A stretch of DNA of 33,476 bases from Bacteroidales bacterium (GCA_030684735.1 JAUXXY010000190.1:1-33476); one strand, 5' to 3'. Numbered from the stretch's first letter, positions 16,190 through 24,313 are shown. Numbers and translations: made by a program. The notes: generated by a model from the letters alone, not told the origin.

Positions 16190-17338
16190 TTAGCTATGTT
16201 GATGCAACCAGCGTGAAAAGTAAACGTCATAAACAGCATAGAATTTTTTACCCTCTTCATTGTGATCAATATAGATCATCTGTTTTTCAAGCAATGCTTC
16301 AAGAGATCGGGAAACTGCTGAAGCGCTTACCAACGCATGGTCCATTATAAACCGCCCGGCCATAGGCATAAAGACCGGCTGTTCTAACGCAATGGCTTTC
16401 AAAAAATTCCATTGCTGGCGCGGAATCATGTTGCGGTAAGAAAAGAATAATGGCTCATACTCATTCAAAATCTGTATGCAGGCATCTTTCACGTCATTCA
16501 GGGAGATGCTGGAAGAAACCGCATTACCGAAAAGGCGATTACTTAAATGTTGGGTATAAAAGGTGTGCCTTCCGGTCCATTCCAAAATATAATCTAATGC
16601 CTCGTTGGTGAGTACAATGTTTTGGTTATTAAAATGGGTAAGGATAAAAGCGGAATAATCATCCCTGCTGATGCGATTGAGTTGCATGTACTGGGTCATT
16701 CCAAAGAAAGGTTTTTTGGCGGAACCAAACATCTCAGTTAACAGATGCTGTTGACTGCCAGCGAATATAAACGTTACATCAGTGAGTGACTGCATGATGC
16801 TTCTTAGCAATGACTCGGTATTTGTTTCAGGATATAAAGCAATCTGTTGAAACTCATCCAAGGCAATAAAAACCTGTTTATTCAGGCCTGTCAGCATTCT
16901 GAAAAGATCAATCAGCGAAGCTTCTTCTTGTTCTTTATTTGCTGATGTAATAATTACTTCTGGTTGTCCGCTTAGGGTGTTGAATGTGATAACCGGCCGC
17001 AGTGATTTTATCATATCAATTAATTGTTTTCCCCAGGCTTTTTGCTTCGGTGCTGATTGCCACAAAGCAGTAGCCAATGCATTGATCAGATCTTTGCGCT
17101 CAACAGTAGTTTGCAAGTCGCAATAGATACATATTGCTTCTTCATCGGGGATTTGATAAAAAACATGATGAATAAGTGCTGTTTTACCAAGCCTTCGAAT
17201 AGAAATCAGTAAAACATGCCTTCCGTTGCGAAGCGCATTCAACAAATTATGCGTTTCCGACTCACGGTTACAGAACAGGGCAGGGTCTTGATAACCACTG
17301 ATAAGAAATGGATTACTTCTTTTAATCATAAGTTTCAT
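16190..17338 (-). CDS. AAA-family ATPase of the archaeal-ATPase type
   Basis: From the ATG at 17338 the product has 382 residues. Walker A is SIRRLGKTALIHH, Walker B is VFIALDEFQQI, and a GSQQHLLTEMF sensor-like block follows; the C-terminal 120 residues look like a winged-helix domain. This matches the large family of single-gene AAA proteins (ATPase_AAA_2 type) that begin NPFLISGY...CNRESET. The open frame extends to an ATG at 17431, but the family similarity starts after residue 35 of that longer form, and a promoter box plus a perfect palindrome lie between the two ATGs, so 17338 (or 17329) is the better start. The cellular role of this family is unknown; many members are associated with accessory regions. 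The gene is intact, unlike the related ATPase remnant 2 kb upstream. Confidence 0.85.
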   Translation of the reverse strand: MKLMIKRSNPFLISGYQDPALFCNRESETHNLLNALRNGRHVLLISIRRLGKTALIHHVFYQIPDEEAICIYCDLQTTVERKDLINALATALWQSAPKQKAWGKQLIDMIKSLRPVITFNTLSGQPEVIITSANKEQEEASLIDLFRMLTGLNKQVFIALDEFQQIALYPETNTESLLRSIMQSLTDVTFIFAGSQQHLLTEMFGSAKKPFFGMTQYMQLNRISRDDYSAFILTHFNNQNIVLTNEALDYILEWTGRHTFYTQHLSNRLFGNAVSSSISLNDVKDACIQILNEYEPLFFSYRNMIPRQQWNFLKAIALEQPVFMPMAGRFIMDHALVSASAVSRSLEALLEKQMIYIDHNEEGKKFYAVYDVYFSRWLHQHS

Positions 17339-17371
17339 TTTTGCATTACGCAAAATGCGTAATGCAAAAAT
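17337..17371. promoter_or_regulatory. Perfect 16-base palindrome at the ATPase gene start
   Basis: Arms at 17337-17352 and 17356-17371 are perfectly complementary (core TTGCATTACGCA and TGCGTAATGCAA) around a 3-base AAA loop. On the minus strand, TATTTTTG (17372-17365), a TAnnTTTG match, overlaps the outer edge, so transcription would begin inside the palindrome and the ATG at 17338 follows directly. It could be an operator for self-repression or an RNA hairpin over the start codon. Confidence 0.6.
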
Positions 17372-17431
17372 AATAATATTTTTTACCTTAAACGATTCGT
17401 AGAAGGAAAATAATTCGTTGTACGAAATCAT

Positions 17432-17767
17432 ACTGCTTAATAACAGCGGTTTAGCCTTAATAATTCTTGATACCCCATGGGTAATTTAAAAACATGGTTT
17501 TGGTTGTTTCTATGGATAGGAAGCCCCACGGGCTTAGGAAATGTTGTTCAGCGTAGGAGAAAAATTTCAATAGAAAAAAATGCCAATGTGGGTTTTTTTC
17601 CCGTAGGGAATGAAAGCTAATCACGAAGTTTCGGGATAATTTTTATTAGGGCGGCCTACCAGTCGAATCCGCCCGCTGGCGGAATAAGAAGGGGTTAGCC
17701 TGCATTATTTTAGCACATTATAGAGATTTTAAAATAAGAAGGTTAAAATTTTCTTCTTTTTATTCAC
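17432..17767. other. Non-coding repeat-like block
   Basis: No gene is visible. The stretch 17510-17620 has repeated GTAGG/CCCGTAGGGAATG-like words and TTAGGAAATGTTG (17534-17546), which differs by one base from 14318-14330 in the hairpin element. At 17668-17683 a hairpin TCCGCC-CGCT-GGCGGA is present. This looks like debris of dispersed non-coding elements; there is no open frame of interest. Confidence 0.4.
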
Positions 17768-17838
17768 ACAACTAAAAAATTAGTTGTACTATTGCATAAT
17801 ATTCAACTAAAAATATAGTTATTGTGCTATAAAATTAG
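17768..17838. promoter_or_regulatory. Three CTA-N6-TAG dyads, probable BlaI operators
   Basis: Three dyads share the same half-sites and spacing: CTA 17772-17774 / TAG 17781-17783 (inside the longer ACAACTAA...TTAGTTGT, 17768-17787); CTA 17807 / TAG 17816-17818 (AACTA...TAGTT, 17805-17820); and CTA 17827 / TAG 17836-17838. The centres are 35 and 20 bases apart. They lie 70-140 bases before the blaI ATG, and BlaI-family dimers bind dyads in their own promoter, so self-repression is the natural reading. That BlaI binds here is inference. Confidence 0.6.
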
Positions 17839-17904
17839 TTTATTGAACCGGTCAGTTGTTTGTAGTGGCCGAACGAACATTAATCTATCGTATAAAAAAG
17901 AATC

Positions 17905-18291
17905 ATGAAAGAACTCACAAAAGCCGAAGAGCAGGTGATGCAGGTGCTATGGAAGTTGGGCAAGGGCTTTGTAAATGACCTGCTTGAGTATTTTGATGAA
18001 CCCAAACCTGCTTACACCACTGTTTCGACCGTCATCAGGATTTTGGAAAAAAAGGGTTTTGTAAACCATAAAGCTTACGGCAAAACCCATGAGTATTTTC
18101 CAACTATTACAAAGAAGCAATATGCTGGCTCCATATTTAGCAACCTGCTTAGCAATTACTTTGGGAATTCATACCCATCATTGGCTTCGTTTCTTACCCG
18201 CGAAGAAAACCTGAGCCTTGAAGACCTGGAAGTAATGCGTAAGATCATGGATAAGGAAATTGACAAACAAAAATCCAACACTAATGAATAA
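17905..18291 (+). CDS. blaI: BlaI/MecI-family transcriptional repressor
   Basis: A 128-residue winged-helix protein of the BlaI/MecI/CopY (Penicillinase_R) family. The N-terminal DNA-binding domain starts LTKAEEQVMQVLWKLGKGFV, the recognition-helix region is AYTTVSTVIRILEKKGFV, and HKAYGKTHEYFP forms the wing. The C-terminal part is the dimerisation helix region, in which the sensor peptidase cleaves related proteins. Its stop overlaps the start of the M56 peptidase gene by 8 bases, so the two are translated together, the standard BlaI-BlaR1 arrangement. Three matching dyads lie upstream. No beta-lactamase gene is adjacent, so the signal and targets are unknown; in Bacteroidota such pairs often control genes unrelated to beta-lactams. 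The gene symbol reflects family only. Confidence 0.93.
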   Translation: MKELTKAEEQVMQVLWKLGKGFVNDLLEYFDEPKPAYTTVSTVIRILEKKGFVNHKAYGKTHEYFPTITKKQYAGSIFSNLLSNYFGNSYPSLASFLTREENLSLEDLEVMRKIMDKEIDKQKSNTNE

Positions 18292-19561
18292 CTTTAGTAA
18301 TTGGCTAATTTATTCAGCCTTGGCACTGGTGTTTTTCTACGGCATTTATCTTCTATTCATGCGCAGGCTGGAATTATTAAAAACAAGCAGGCTTTACCTG
18401 CTGGCTACCATTATAATGGCTGTGCTGATACCCCTGCCATGGCAAAAATTAGCAGGAAGCGCCAGGGAAGTTGTGGCCACATTCAACCTTCATGTGTTCA
18501 CGGTTTTGTCACCTTCAATAGAAATACAAACCAACCAGGGCTTTAGTTGGGCGGATTTTATATTCACAACCTACTTTTTTGTGGCGATTTTCTTGTTTGC
18601 ATTTTTCCTATATTCAAATATACGCATATACTTGATGATTCGCCGCCTGGAAAAAATTCGGACAAATGGCGTAATGATTCTGTTAGCTGATCACGATGTT
18701 CTACCTTTTTCATGGTTTGGCAAGATAGTGATAAGCCGGAAGGATTTTAACAGCGGGCGTTTTGAAACCATACTTTCGCACGAGAGGACTCATATCCGCC
18801 AGTACCACTTCATTGATTTGCTTATTGTGGAGGTATTAACCATCCTGCATTGGTTCAACCCGGCCATTTGGATGTACAGGCATTCTATCCGAAGCATTCA
18901 TGAATATCTCGCAGACAGGGAAATTATCCGATCGGGCTTCCAGGCCATTGATTATCAGCGTATTCTTGCCGGATTGTCGGGATTTGTACCGGCAGGTGTA
19001 TTGACAAATAACATGAACCATTCACTTCTTAAAAACAGATTTATTATGATGACAAAAACAAAACCAGGAAAATTGGCACAAGTAAGGCTGTTTTCGGCCA
19101 TGATTGTTGCCTTGTTGGTCGGGTGCAGCGTTTTTATCGCCGCATGCCAAAGTCAGAATAAAATGGTGAAATCTCCAATCGAGTTGGACAATTCGATAAG
19201 CGTGACCACTCAGAAACAAGGAGATACAATGACATCTGTAACTTCCGGAGATAGTATAATTGTTGTTGACGAATCGCCCACTTTCCTAGGGGGCGAGGGC
19301 GCGCGTATTAAATATTTAATAGACAATATCCGCTATCCTGAAACAGCCAGGCTGAAAGGTGTTCAAGGCGTTATCTTTGTCTCCTTTGTGGTTGAAGCAG
19401 ACGGTGCGATTACCAACATAAAAATTCTCAGAGGTATCGGGAGTGGTTGCGACGAAGAAGCCGTAAGGGTTGTCAGCAAAATGCCAAAATGGAACCCGGG
19501 TAAGCTGAGAGGTCAACCTGTCAGGGTTCAGTTTGTTATGCCATTTAAGTTTAGTTTGTGA
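18284..19561 (+). CDS. BlaR1-type M56 peptidase fused to TonB C-terminal domain
   Basis: From the ATG at 18284 (overlapping the blaI stop) the protein has 425 residues; the open frame begins slightly earlier, at 18260. Membrane segments lie near 5-27, 37-55, 85-112 and 267-287. The zinc motif HERTH is at 166-170, with the downstream EYLADRE block typical of BlaR1/MecR1 peptidases. These proteins sense a signal outside and cut the BlaI repressor inside. Instead of the beta-lactam-binding domain of BlaR1, residues about 325-425 are a TonB C-terminal domain (PTFLGGEGARIKYLIDNIRYPE; GVIFVSFVVEADG). The expected topology places the zinc site on the cytoplasmic side and the TonB domain in the periplasm, where it could contact an outer-membrane receptor. 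M56-TonB fusions are known in Bacteroidota; the signal they sense is not. No truncation is evident. Confidence 0.9.
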   Translation: MNNFSNWLIYSALALVFFYGIYLLFMRRLELLKTSRLYLLATIIMAVLIPLPWQKLAGSAREVVATFNLHVFTVLSPSIEIQTNQGFSWADFIFTTYFFVAIFLFAFFLYSNIRIYLMIRRLEKIRTNGVMILLADHDVLPFSWFGKIVISRKDFNSGRFETILSHERTHIRQYHFIDLLIVEVLTILHWFNPAIWMYRHSIRSIHEYLADREIIRSGFQAIDYQRILAGLSGFVPAGVLTNNMNHSLLKNRFIMMTKTKPGKLAQVRLFSAMIVALLVGCSVFIAACQSQNKMVKSPIELDNSISVTTQKQGDTMTSVTSGDSIIVVDESPTFLGGEGARIKYLIDNIRYPETARLKGVQGVIFVSFVVEADGAITNIKILRGIGSGCDEEAVRVVSKMPKWNPGKLRGQPVRVQFVMPFKFSL

Positions 19562-19589
19562 ATAAGTAGGTTAGAATTTTGATCATAAA

Positions 19590-19710
19590 TCGCTGAGTCG
19601 CGAAGTTGCTAAAATTAATATGAATGCTCATCACAGAAGCACGAAGATAAGGGAGTTTCGCGGAGAAATTCTCGGTGGTTCTCTATTCTCTCCGTATCTC
19701 CGTGGTTTAT
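19590..19710. repeat. Dispersed-repeat-like non-coding stretch
   Basis: In the 247-base gap after the peptidase gene, phrases such as GAGTCGCGAAG, ACAGAAGCACGAAG, TTTCGCGGAGAAA and CTCCGTATCTCCGTGG follow each other. They resemble the low-complexity dispersed repeats seen in intergenic regions of Bacteroidota. I have no second copy in the window, so this is a weak call. Confidence 0.3.
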
Positions 19711-19808
19711 AAAATCCTTTCTTATGCTGCTGAGCAGTTACTTTTTTAGTGAACTGTTTATAATATGCCCAAGCTGTAAAATGTCATTAATATAACAAGC
19801 AAAATACG

Positions 19809-20282
19809 ATGAAATTCGTTTTAATCGGCTTGGCTATGATGCTAAGCTTTCACCTGACAGCTCAAAATAATACCAGGCGACTTAACCGGCATAAAGAAAA
19901 CCATCAGGCGCATGGGCGATGGATATATTATTATGGTGATAGTGTTGGGAAGATACAATGTGCCGGGCGCTACAAAAACGGGATACCTGTGGGGCGGTGG
20001 ATGACGTATTATGAAGATGGAAGTAAATATGTAAGGACCCGCCACTTTAAAGAACGCGCCAGGGAAGTGCGGTTCCATCCCAATGGCAAATTGGAGAAAA
20101 AAGGTTGGTCAAAACTTATGTTGGACGATCCTTCGGGCATTCGCTACTATTGGCATGGCAAATGGAAACTGTATGACGAGAATGGCAAGCTGTATCGCAT
20201 AGTGCTTTTCAGCGAAGGGAGGGTAATAGATGTAATTAAAAACCTCGATCCCGAAAAAGAAGGGATAGAGATGACGAAATAA
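19809..20282 (+). CDS. Small exported MORN-like repeat protein
   Basis: A 157-residue protein with a signal peptide (MKFVLIGLAMMLSFHLTAQ) followed by three to four repeats of the type GRWIYYYGDS, GRWMTYYEDGSKY, VRFHPNGKLEKKG and GKWKLYDENGKLY. These are the aromatic/Gly-rich strands of the MORN/YwqK-like family, common as secreted or surface proteins in Bacteroidota. Some databases call YwqK an antitoxin, but no toxin gene is nearby, so that name should not be carried over. It stands alone, convergent with pgk (18-base gap). Function unknown; binding to membrane or other proteins is the usual guess for such repeats. Confidence 0.75.
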   Translation: MKFVLIGLAMMLSFHLTAQNNTRRLNRHKENHQAHGRWIYYYGDSVGKIQCAGRYKNGIPVGRWMTYYEDGSKYVRTRHFKERAREVRFHPNGKLEKKGWSKLMLDDPSGIRYYWHGKWKLYDENGKLYRIVLFSEGRVIDVIKNLDPEKEGIEMTK

Positions 20283-20300
20283 AGCCAACAAACCGACAGC

Positions 20301-21494
20301 TTATCCTTCGATCGCTGCCACACCCGGAAGTGTTTTACCTTCAATAAACTCGAGCATAGCACCGCCACCCGTTGAAACATAGCTCACCTTGTCGGCCAGT
20401 TTGAATTTGTTAATTGCTGCCACCGAATCACCGCCGCCCACCAGCGAAAAAGCGCCTGTCTCACTACTGGCTGTAGCGATGGCCAATGCAATATCCCTGG
20501 TTCCTGTGGCAAAGTTGTCCATCTCGAAAACGCCCATGGGTCCATTCCAAAGTATGGTTTTCGACGATTTAATTATTTTCCTGAATTCGGTAATTGATTC
20601 GGGTCCAATATCTAAACCCATCCAGCCATCGGGAATTTTATCTGATGCACACAATTTTTTTTCTGCATCATTAGCAAAAGCATTGGCAATCATGACATCT
20701 GTTGGTAATATAAGATTCACACCAAAAGATTTTGCACCTTCGATGGTGTTTTTTGCCAGCTCGAGTAGGTCTTCTTCCACCATCGAACCGCCCACTTTTC
20801 CTCCCATGGCCTTGATGAAAGTAAACATCATCCCACCACCAATGATCAGGTTATCAACCTTGCTAAGCAAATAGTTGATTATCTGTATTTTGGTTGAAAC
20901 CTTGGCACCGCCTAATATTGCTGTAAAAGGCTTTTGTGCTTCTTTCATCACTTTGTTTAAACTGCCCACTTCACCAGCCATCAGGTAGCCAAATACTTTG
21001 TCGTTTGGGAAAAACTCAGCCAAAATGGTAGTGGAGGCATGTGCCCGGTGTGCAGTACCGAAAGCATCGTTTACATAAACATCGCCTAGTGCAGCAAGTT
21101 TTGCGGTAAAGTCGCGGTCGCCGGCTTCTTCTTCTTTATAGAACCTAAGGTTCTCAAGCAGAAGCACTTCCCCAGGTTTGAGGGCGGCAGCCTTTCTACC
21201 GGTTGATTCACTGATGCAATCATCGGCAAAATTAACTCGTACTTCCAGTTTCTCGGCCAGATAACTAACAAGATGCTGCAAAGAAAGCTTGTTTTCATGT
21301 CCTTTTTTCGGGCGGCCCAAGTGCGACATAAGGATGACCGAACCACCATCGCCCAAAATTTTCCGGATCGTGGGAATGGTTGCATCAATACGCGTGGTGT
21401 CGGTGATGCGTTGACCATCATCCAAAGGAACATTAAAATCAACCCGCACAAGTGCTCTTTTAGCAGCAAAATTATATTCGTCAACTGTTTTCAT
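20301..21494 (-). CDS. pgk: Phosphoglycerate kinase
   Basis: A 397-residue monomeric glycolytic enzyme that converts 1,3-bisphosphoglycerate and ADP into 3-phosphoglycerate and ATP. Signature blocks in order: [21 protein letters not shown] near the N terminus, [70 protein letters not shown] and the C-terminal [12 protein letters not shown] and [20 protein letters not shown]. Length and motifs are fully normal. A TATCTTTG -7 box lies about 60 bases upstream of the ATG at 21494. It is a single gene, not part of a glycolytic cluster here. Secure. Confidence 0.98.
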   Translation of the reverse strand: MKTVDEYNFAAKRALVRVDFNVPLDDGQRITDTTRIDATIPTIRKILGDGGSVILMSHLGRPKKGHENKLSLQHLVSYLAEKLEVRVNFADDCISESTGRKAAALKPGEVLLLENLRFYKEEEAGDRDFTAKLAALGDVYVNDAFGTAHRAHASTTILAEFFPNDKVFGYLMAGEVGSLNKVMKEAQKPFTAILGGAKVSTKIQIINYLLSKVDNLIIGGGMMFTFIKAMGGKVGGSMVEEDLLELAKNTIEGAKSFGVNLILPTDVMIANAFANDAEKKLCASDKIPDGWMGLDIGPESITEFRKIIKSSKTILWNGPMGVFEMDNFATGTRDIALAIATASSETGAFSLVGGGDSVAAINKFKLADKVSYVSTGGGAMLEFIEGKTLPGVAAIEG

Positions 21495-21555
21495 ATTAAA
21501 ATAAATTATTGTATATCAATTACATAAGTTGAATTATCGAATTCAAAATTTGCTG

Positions 21556-21563
21556 CAAAGATA
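21556..21563 (-). promoter_or_regulatory. -7 box upstream of pgk
   Basis: The minus strand reads TATCTTTG, an exact TAnnTTTG match, 62-69 bases before the pgk ATG. The leader would be about 55 bases, AT-rich. No TTG was found at the preferred spacing. Confidence 0.45.
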
Positions 21564-21643
21564 TAAAAGTTGGGTATAGATTCAGCTCAGGTGATCAGAT
21601 GCTCCTTGCATGTATATCCATGTATTTGCTTTCAAGAAATTTT

Positions 21644-21651
21644 TACCTTTG
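21644..21651 (+). promoter_or_regulatory. -7 box upstream of the transaminase gene
   Basis: TACCTTTG, an exact TAnnTTTG match, lies 20 bases before the ATG at 21672. A TTTG at 21625-21628 is upstream but at a 15-base spacing rather than about 19. The position argues that the open frame upstream of 21672 (to 21570) is not translated. Confidence 0.5.
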
Positions 21652-21671
21652 TGGTTACCCAGAACAACATC

Positions 21672-22832
21672 ATGATGGAAAACTATAAAGGCACAATCAC
21701 TTCGAAGCTTCCCAACGTTGGCACCTCAGTTTTTGCAATCATGTCAGGATTGGCCACCCGCCACAAGGCATTAAATCTGTCGCAGGGATTTCCCGATTTC
21801 CCGATTTCAGAAAAACTTATTTCGCTGGTTCACAAATATATGACCAAAGGATTCAACCAGTACGCTCCTATGCCGGGGGTGTTGGCATTACGGCAGGCCA
21901 TCGCGTCGAAGGTTAAAAAGCAATATGGGATTGAGTATGATCCTGAAACCGAGATTACAATTACAGCTGGAGCCACACAAGCCATTTACTCCATCATTGC
22001 AGCGTTAATCAGGCCTGAGGATGAGGCAATTGTGTTTGAACCGGCTTATGACAGTTATGCACCGGCCGTGAAGCTCAACGGCGGTTTGGTAAAATATGCC
22101 CAACTCACTGCGCCAAATTTCTCGATTGATTGGAAAAGCTTCCCGGCACTTATTTCGAGCCGTACGCGCCTAATCATTATCAATTCGCCACATAATCCAA
22201 CCGGCAGTGTGCTGAAACCCAAAGATATAGCCGAACTTAAAAGGATTACCCAAAACCGCGATATCGTCATCCTTAGCGACGAAGTGTATGAACATTTGAT
22301 TTTTGATAATATTCCACACGAGAGCATTTGCCGGTACCCCGAAATTGCCAGCAAGAGCTTTGTGGTGGGTTCGTTCGGCAAAACCTTTCATGCTACTGGT
22401 TGGAAAACGGGCTTTGTGCTTGCTCCGTCCAATTTAACAGCCGAACTGCGTAAAACACATCAGTTCGTCGTTTTTGCATCAAACACCCCAATTCAACACG
22501 GCATAGCCGAATTCATAGATAACGAAGAAAATTACAATTATCTTTCAATGTTTTACCAGGCAAAGCGAGACATGTTTCTCGAACTGATTGCTCCTTCAAA
22601 GTTCAAACCCCTGAAATGCAGTGGAACCTATTTCCAGGTGCTCGACTATAGCGCCATTAGCGACGAAAAAGAAATGGATTTTGCCGTAAGGCTCACAAAA
22701 GAGCACAAAATTGCTTCGGTACCCGTTTCATCATTCTATCATAAAAACAACGACTATAAGCACCTGCGCTTTTGTTTTGCCAAAACGGAAGAAACCCTTA
22801 AGAAAGCTGCCCAAATTCTATGCAAGATCTGA
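21672..22832 (+). CDS. Class I aminotransferase, methionine/glutamine transaminase-like
   Basis: From the ATG at 21672 the product has 386 residues; an upstream frame from 21570 lacks family similarity and precedes the promoter box. It is a fold-type I PLP aminotransferase of the YbdL/kynurenine-oxoglutarate transaminase (glutamine transaminase K) group: LPNVGTSVFAIMSGLAT, LNLSQGFPDFP, NQYAPMPGVLALRQAIA, NSPHNPTGSVL, SDEVYEHLIFD, and the PLP lysine Lys237 in GSFGKTFHATGWKTGF. These enzymes transaminate methionine, glutamine or aromatic amino acids with 2-oxo acids. The downstream omega-amidase starts 13 bases before this stop, giving a coupled pair: the transaminase makes 2-oxoglutaramate (from Gln) and the amidase hydrolyses it, pulling 2-oxo-acid salvage, for example of methionine, to completion. 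Substrate is inferred from family and neighbour. Confidence 0.9.
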   Translation: MMENYKGTITSKLPNVGTSVFAIMSGLATRHKALNLSQGFPDFPISEKLISLVHKYMTKGFNQYAPMPGVLALRQAIASKVKKQYGIEYDPETEITITAGATQAIYSIIAALIRPEDEAIVFEPAYDSYAPAVKLNGGLVKYAQLTAPNFSIDWKSFPALISSRTRLIIINSPHNPTGSVLKPKDIAELKRITQNRDIVILSDEVYEHLIFDNIPHESICRYPEIASKSFVVGSFGKTFHATGWKTGFVLAPSNLTAELRKTHQFVVFASNTPIQHGIAEFIDNEENYNYLSMFYQAKRDMFLELIAPSKFKPLKCSGTYFQVLDYSAISDEKEMDFAVRLTKEHKIASVPVSSFYHKNNDYKHLRFCFAKTEETLKKAAQILCKI

Positions 22833-23626
22833 GCATAACGCTGATTCAGAGTGCGTTGCATTGGAGAAGTTCTTTAGCGAACCAGCAACAATTCGAAAAG
22901 GCATTTAAAAGAATTAATGGTAAAACCGATTTGGTGATTCTACCCGAAATGTTCACCACGGGATTTGCCATGCATCCCGAAGGCTTATCGGAATCCATAG
23001 ACGGCCCAACAACCCAATGGCTGAAAACTCAAGCCAAGCGATTGGATGCTGCCATGATGGGTAGCTTCATTGTCCAGGAGGAAGGAAATTATTTTAATCG
23101 TTTGGTTTTTATAAAACCTGATGGGCACATGCAGTATTACGATAAGAAGCATCTTTTTAGGATGGCAGGCGAGAACAAGCAATATCAATCAGGTGATAAA
23201 AAGCTGGTAGTCAATTATAAAGGTTGGAATATCCTTCCCTTGATTTGCTACGACCTTCGTTTTCCGGTGTGGAGTCGAAACAGACTTGTTAAAGAACAGT
23301 TTGAATATGATTTGATGGTAGTGATTGCCAACTGGCCGAAAAAAAGAAGCCATGCATGGAAAACCCTACTAATGGCAAGGGCTATTGAGAACCAAGCTTT
23401 TGTGGCAGGAGTAAACCGTATTGGGAGCGACGATAATGGGATTGCCTACAGTGGCGATTCGATGGTGATTGATCCTTGGGGAACACCCATATCGGTAGCC
23501 CCGGCTAATCAACAACATATTAAAACAATCGCTATTTCAAAGAAAAAACTCGATGAAATCAGGAATAATTTTGCCGTAAGCCTCGATTGGGACGACTTTA
23601 TGATAAAAGCCACTCAACGAAGTTAA
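22820..23626 (+). CDS. Omega-amidase (YafV/Nit2-type, nitrilase superfamily)
   Basis: A 268-residue carbon-nitrogen hydrolase. The Glu-Lys-Cys triad is Glu43 (LVILPEMFTTGF), Lys109 (QYYDKKHLF) and Cys143 (ILPLICYDLRFP). YafV/Nit2 enzymes hydrolyse 2-oxoglutaramate and 2-oxosuccinamate, the toxic by-products of glutamine and asparagine transamination; PEMFTTGFAMHPE and the length match YafV rather than true nitrilases. The ATG lies inside the end of the transaminase gene (13-base overlap in another frame), a sign of translational coupling. Downstream there is only a short gap before a MITE-like repeat. Confidence 0.92.
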   Translation: MQDLSITLIQSALHWRSSLANQQQFEKAFKRINGKTDLVILPEMFTTGFAMHPEGLSESIDGPTTQWLKTQAKRLDAAMMGSFIVQEEGNYFNRLVFIKPDGHMQYYDKKHLFRMAGENKQYQSGDKKLVVNYKGWNILPLICYDLRFPVWSRNRLVKEQFEYDLMVVIANWPKKRSHAWKTLLMARAIENQAFVAGVNRIGSDDNGIAYSGDSMVIDPWGTPISVAPANQQHIKTIAISKKKLDEIRNNFAVSLDWDDFMIKATQRS

Positions 23627-23634
23627 ATGTCATT

Positions 23635-23765
23635 ATCCTGAATCCGTGAAGGTATTCGTCATTGCGAGGCACGAAGCAATCTCTCCGATTATAAAGGGAT
23701 TGCTTCGGTCGCTGCTCTCCCTTACAATGACGGTGAGTTTATAATTTCATTCACGGATTAAGGAT
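23635..23765. repeat. MITE-like element with nested inverted repeats
   Basis: Outer 16-base inverted repeats ATCCTGAATCCGTGAA (23635-23650) and its complement at 23750-23765 match at 15 of 16 positions. Inside, CGTCATTGCGAGG (23657-23669) with CGAAGCAATCT is mirrored by ATTGCTTCG (23699-23707) and CAATGACG (23725-23732). The inner left arm recurs at 7404-7435. At about 131 bases and non-coding, this fits a dispersed palindromic element. Its end lies 57 bases before the ATG of the next gene. Confidence 0.7.
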
Positions 23766-23821
23766 TATTTTAATAATTGAGCCCACATTTTACGTTATCC
23801 GATGAACCAATATTAGCAACA

Positions 23822-24313
23822 ATGCGAGGCGACCCACAACTTTATCATTTGCTTGATGAATTGAAAATCACCTTCGATTATTACGAGCATCCACCAGTGC
23901 CCACTGTAGAGGAGGCGGCTATTTATTGGAAAGACATCAGCGCCACACACTGCAAAAACTTATTCTTTCGCAATCACAAAGGAAACCGTCACTACCTGGT
24001 GGTGTTCGAATATACGAATACATTGGCCATTAAAGACCTGGAGGGCATGCTCAGACAAGGGAAGCTCACCTTTGCCTCGCCCGAAAGGATGATGCGATTT
24101 TTGGGTGTCGAGCCCGGGTCGGTTACTCCTCTTGGTCTCATCCACGATATAGCCCGTCATGTGCACCTATTTCTTGATGAAAACCTCCGACATTCCGAAA
24201 AAATCAGTTTCCATCCATGCATTAATACGGCATCATTGGTGCTTACCTATTCCGGTTTTCTCCGGTTTCTGAAATATACAGGCCAAACTTTTGAATATGT
24301 GAAACTATATTGA
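23822..24313 (+). CDS. ProX/YbaK-type aminoacyl-tRNA editing protein
   Basis: From the ATG at 23822 the product has 163 residues; the open frame reaches back to a TTG at 23777, but that start lies right behind the repeat element and the family begins at MRGDPQLYHLLDELKI. It is a free-standing YbaK/ProX editing domain (prolyl-tRNA editing, ProXp group): LKITFDYYEHPPVPTVEEA, CKNLFFRNHKGNRHYLVV, PERMMRFLGVEPGSVTPLGLIHD and the C-terminal FHPCINTASLVL. These proteins deacylate mischarged tRNA such as Ala-tRNA(Pro) and act in trans to the synthetase. No tRNA synthetase gene is in the window. Length is normal, frame intact. The exact tRNA substrate cannot be told from sequence alone. Confidence 0.88.
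   Translation: MRGDPQLYHLLDELKITFDYYEHPPVPTVEEAAIYWKDISATHCKNLFFRNHKGNRHYLVVFEYTNTLAIKDLEGMLRQGKLTFASPERMMRFLGVEPGSVTPLGLIHDIARHVHLFLDENLRHSEKISFHPCINTASLVLTYSGFLRFLKYTGQTFEYVKLY

Noticed and set aside
17905-19561. Beta-lactam resistance operon
   Set aside because: No beta-lactamase gene is nearby and the sensor carries a TonB domain instead of the penicillin-binding domain.
19809-20282. Toxin-antitoxin module, since YwqK-like proteins are sometimes annotated as antitoxins
   Set aside because: The protein has a signal peptide and no toxin gene is adjacent; the label comes from weak annotation transfer.
20389-20874. 161-residue plus-strand reading
   Set aside because: It is antisense to the conserved pgk gene; Ser/Pro-rich shadow.
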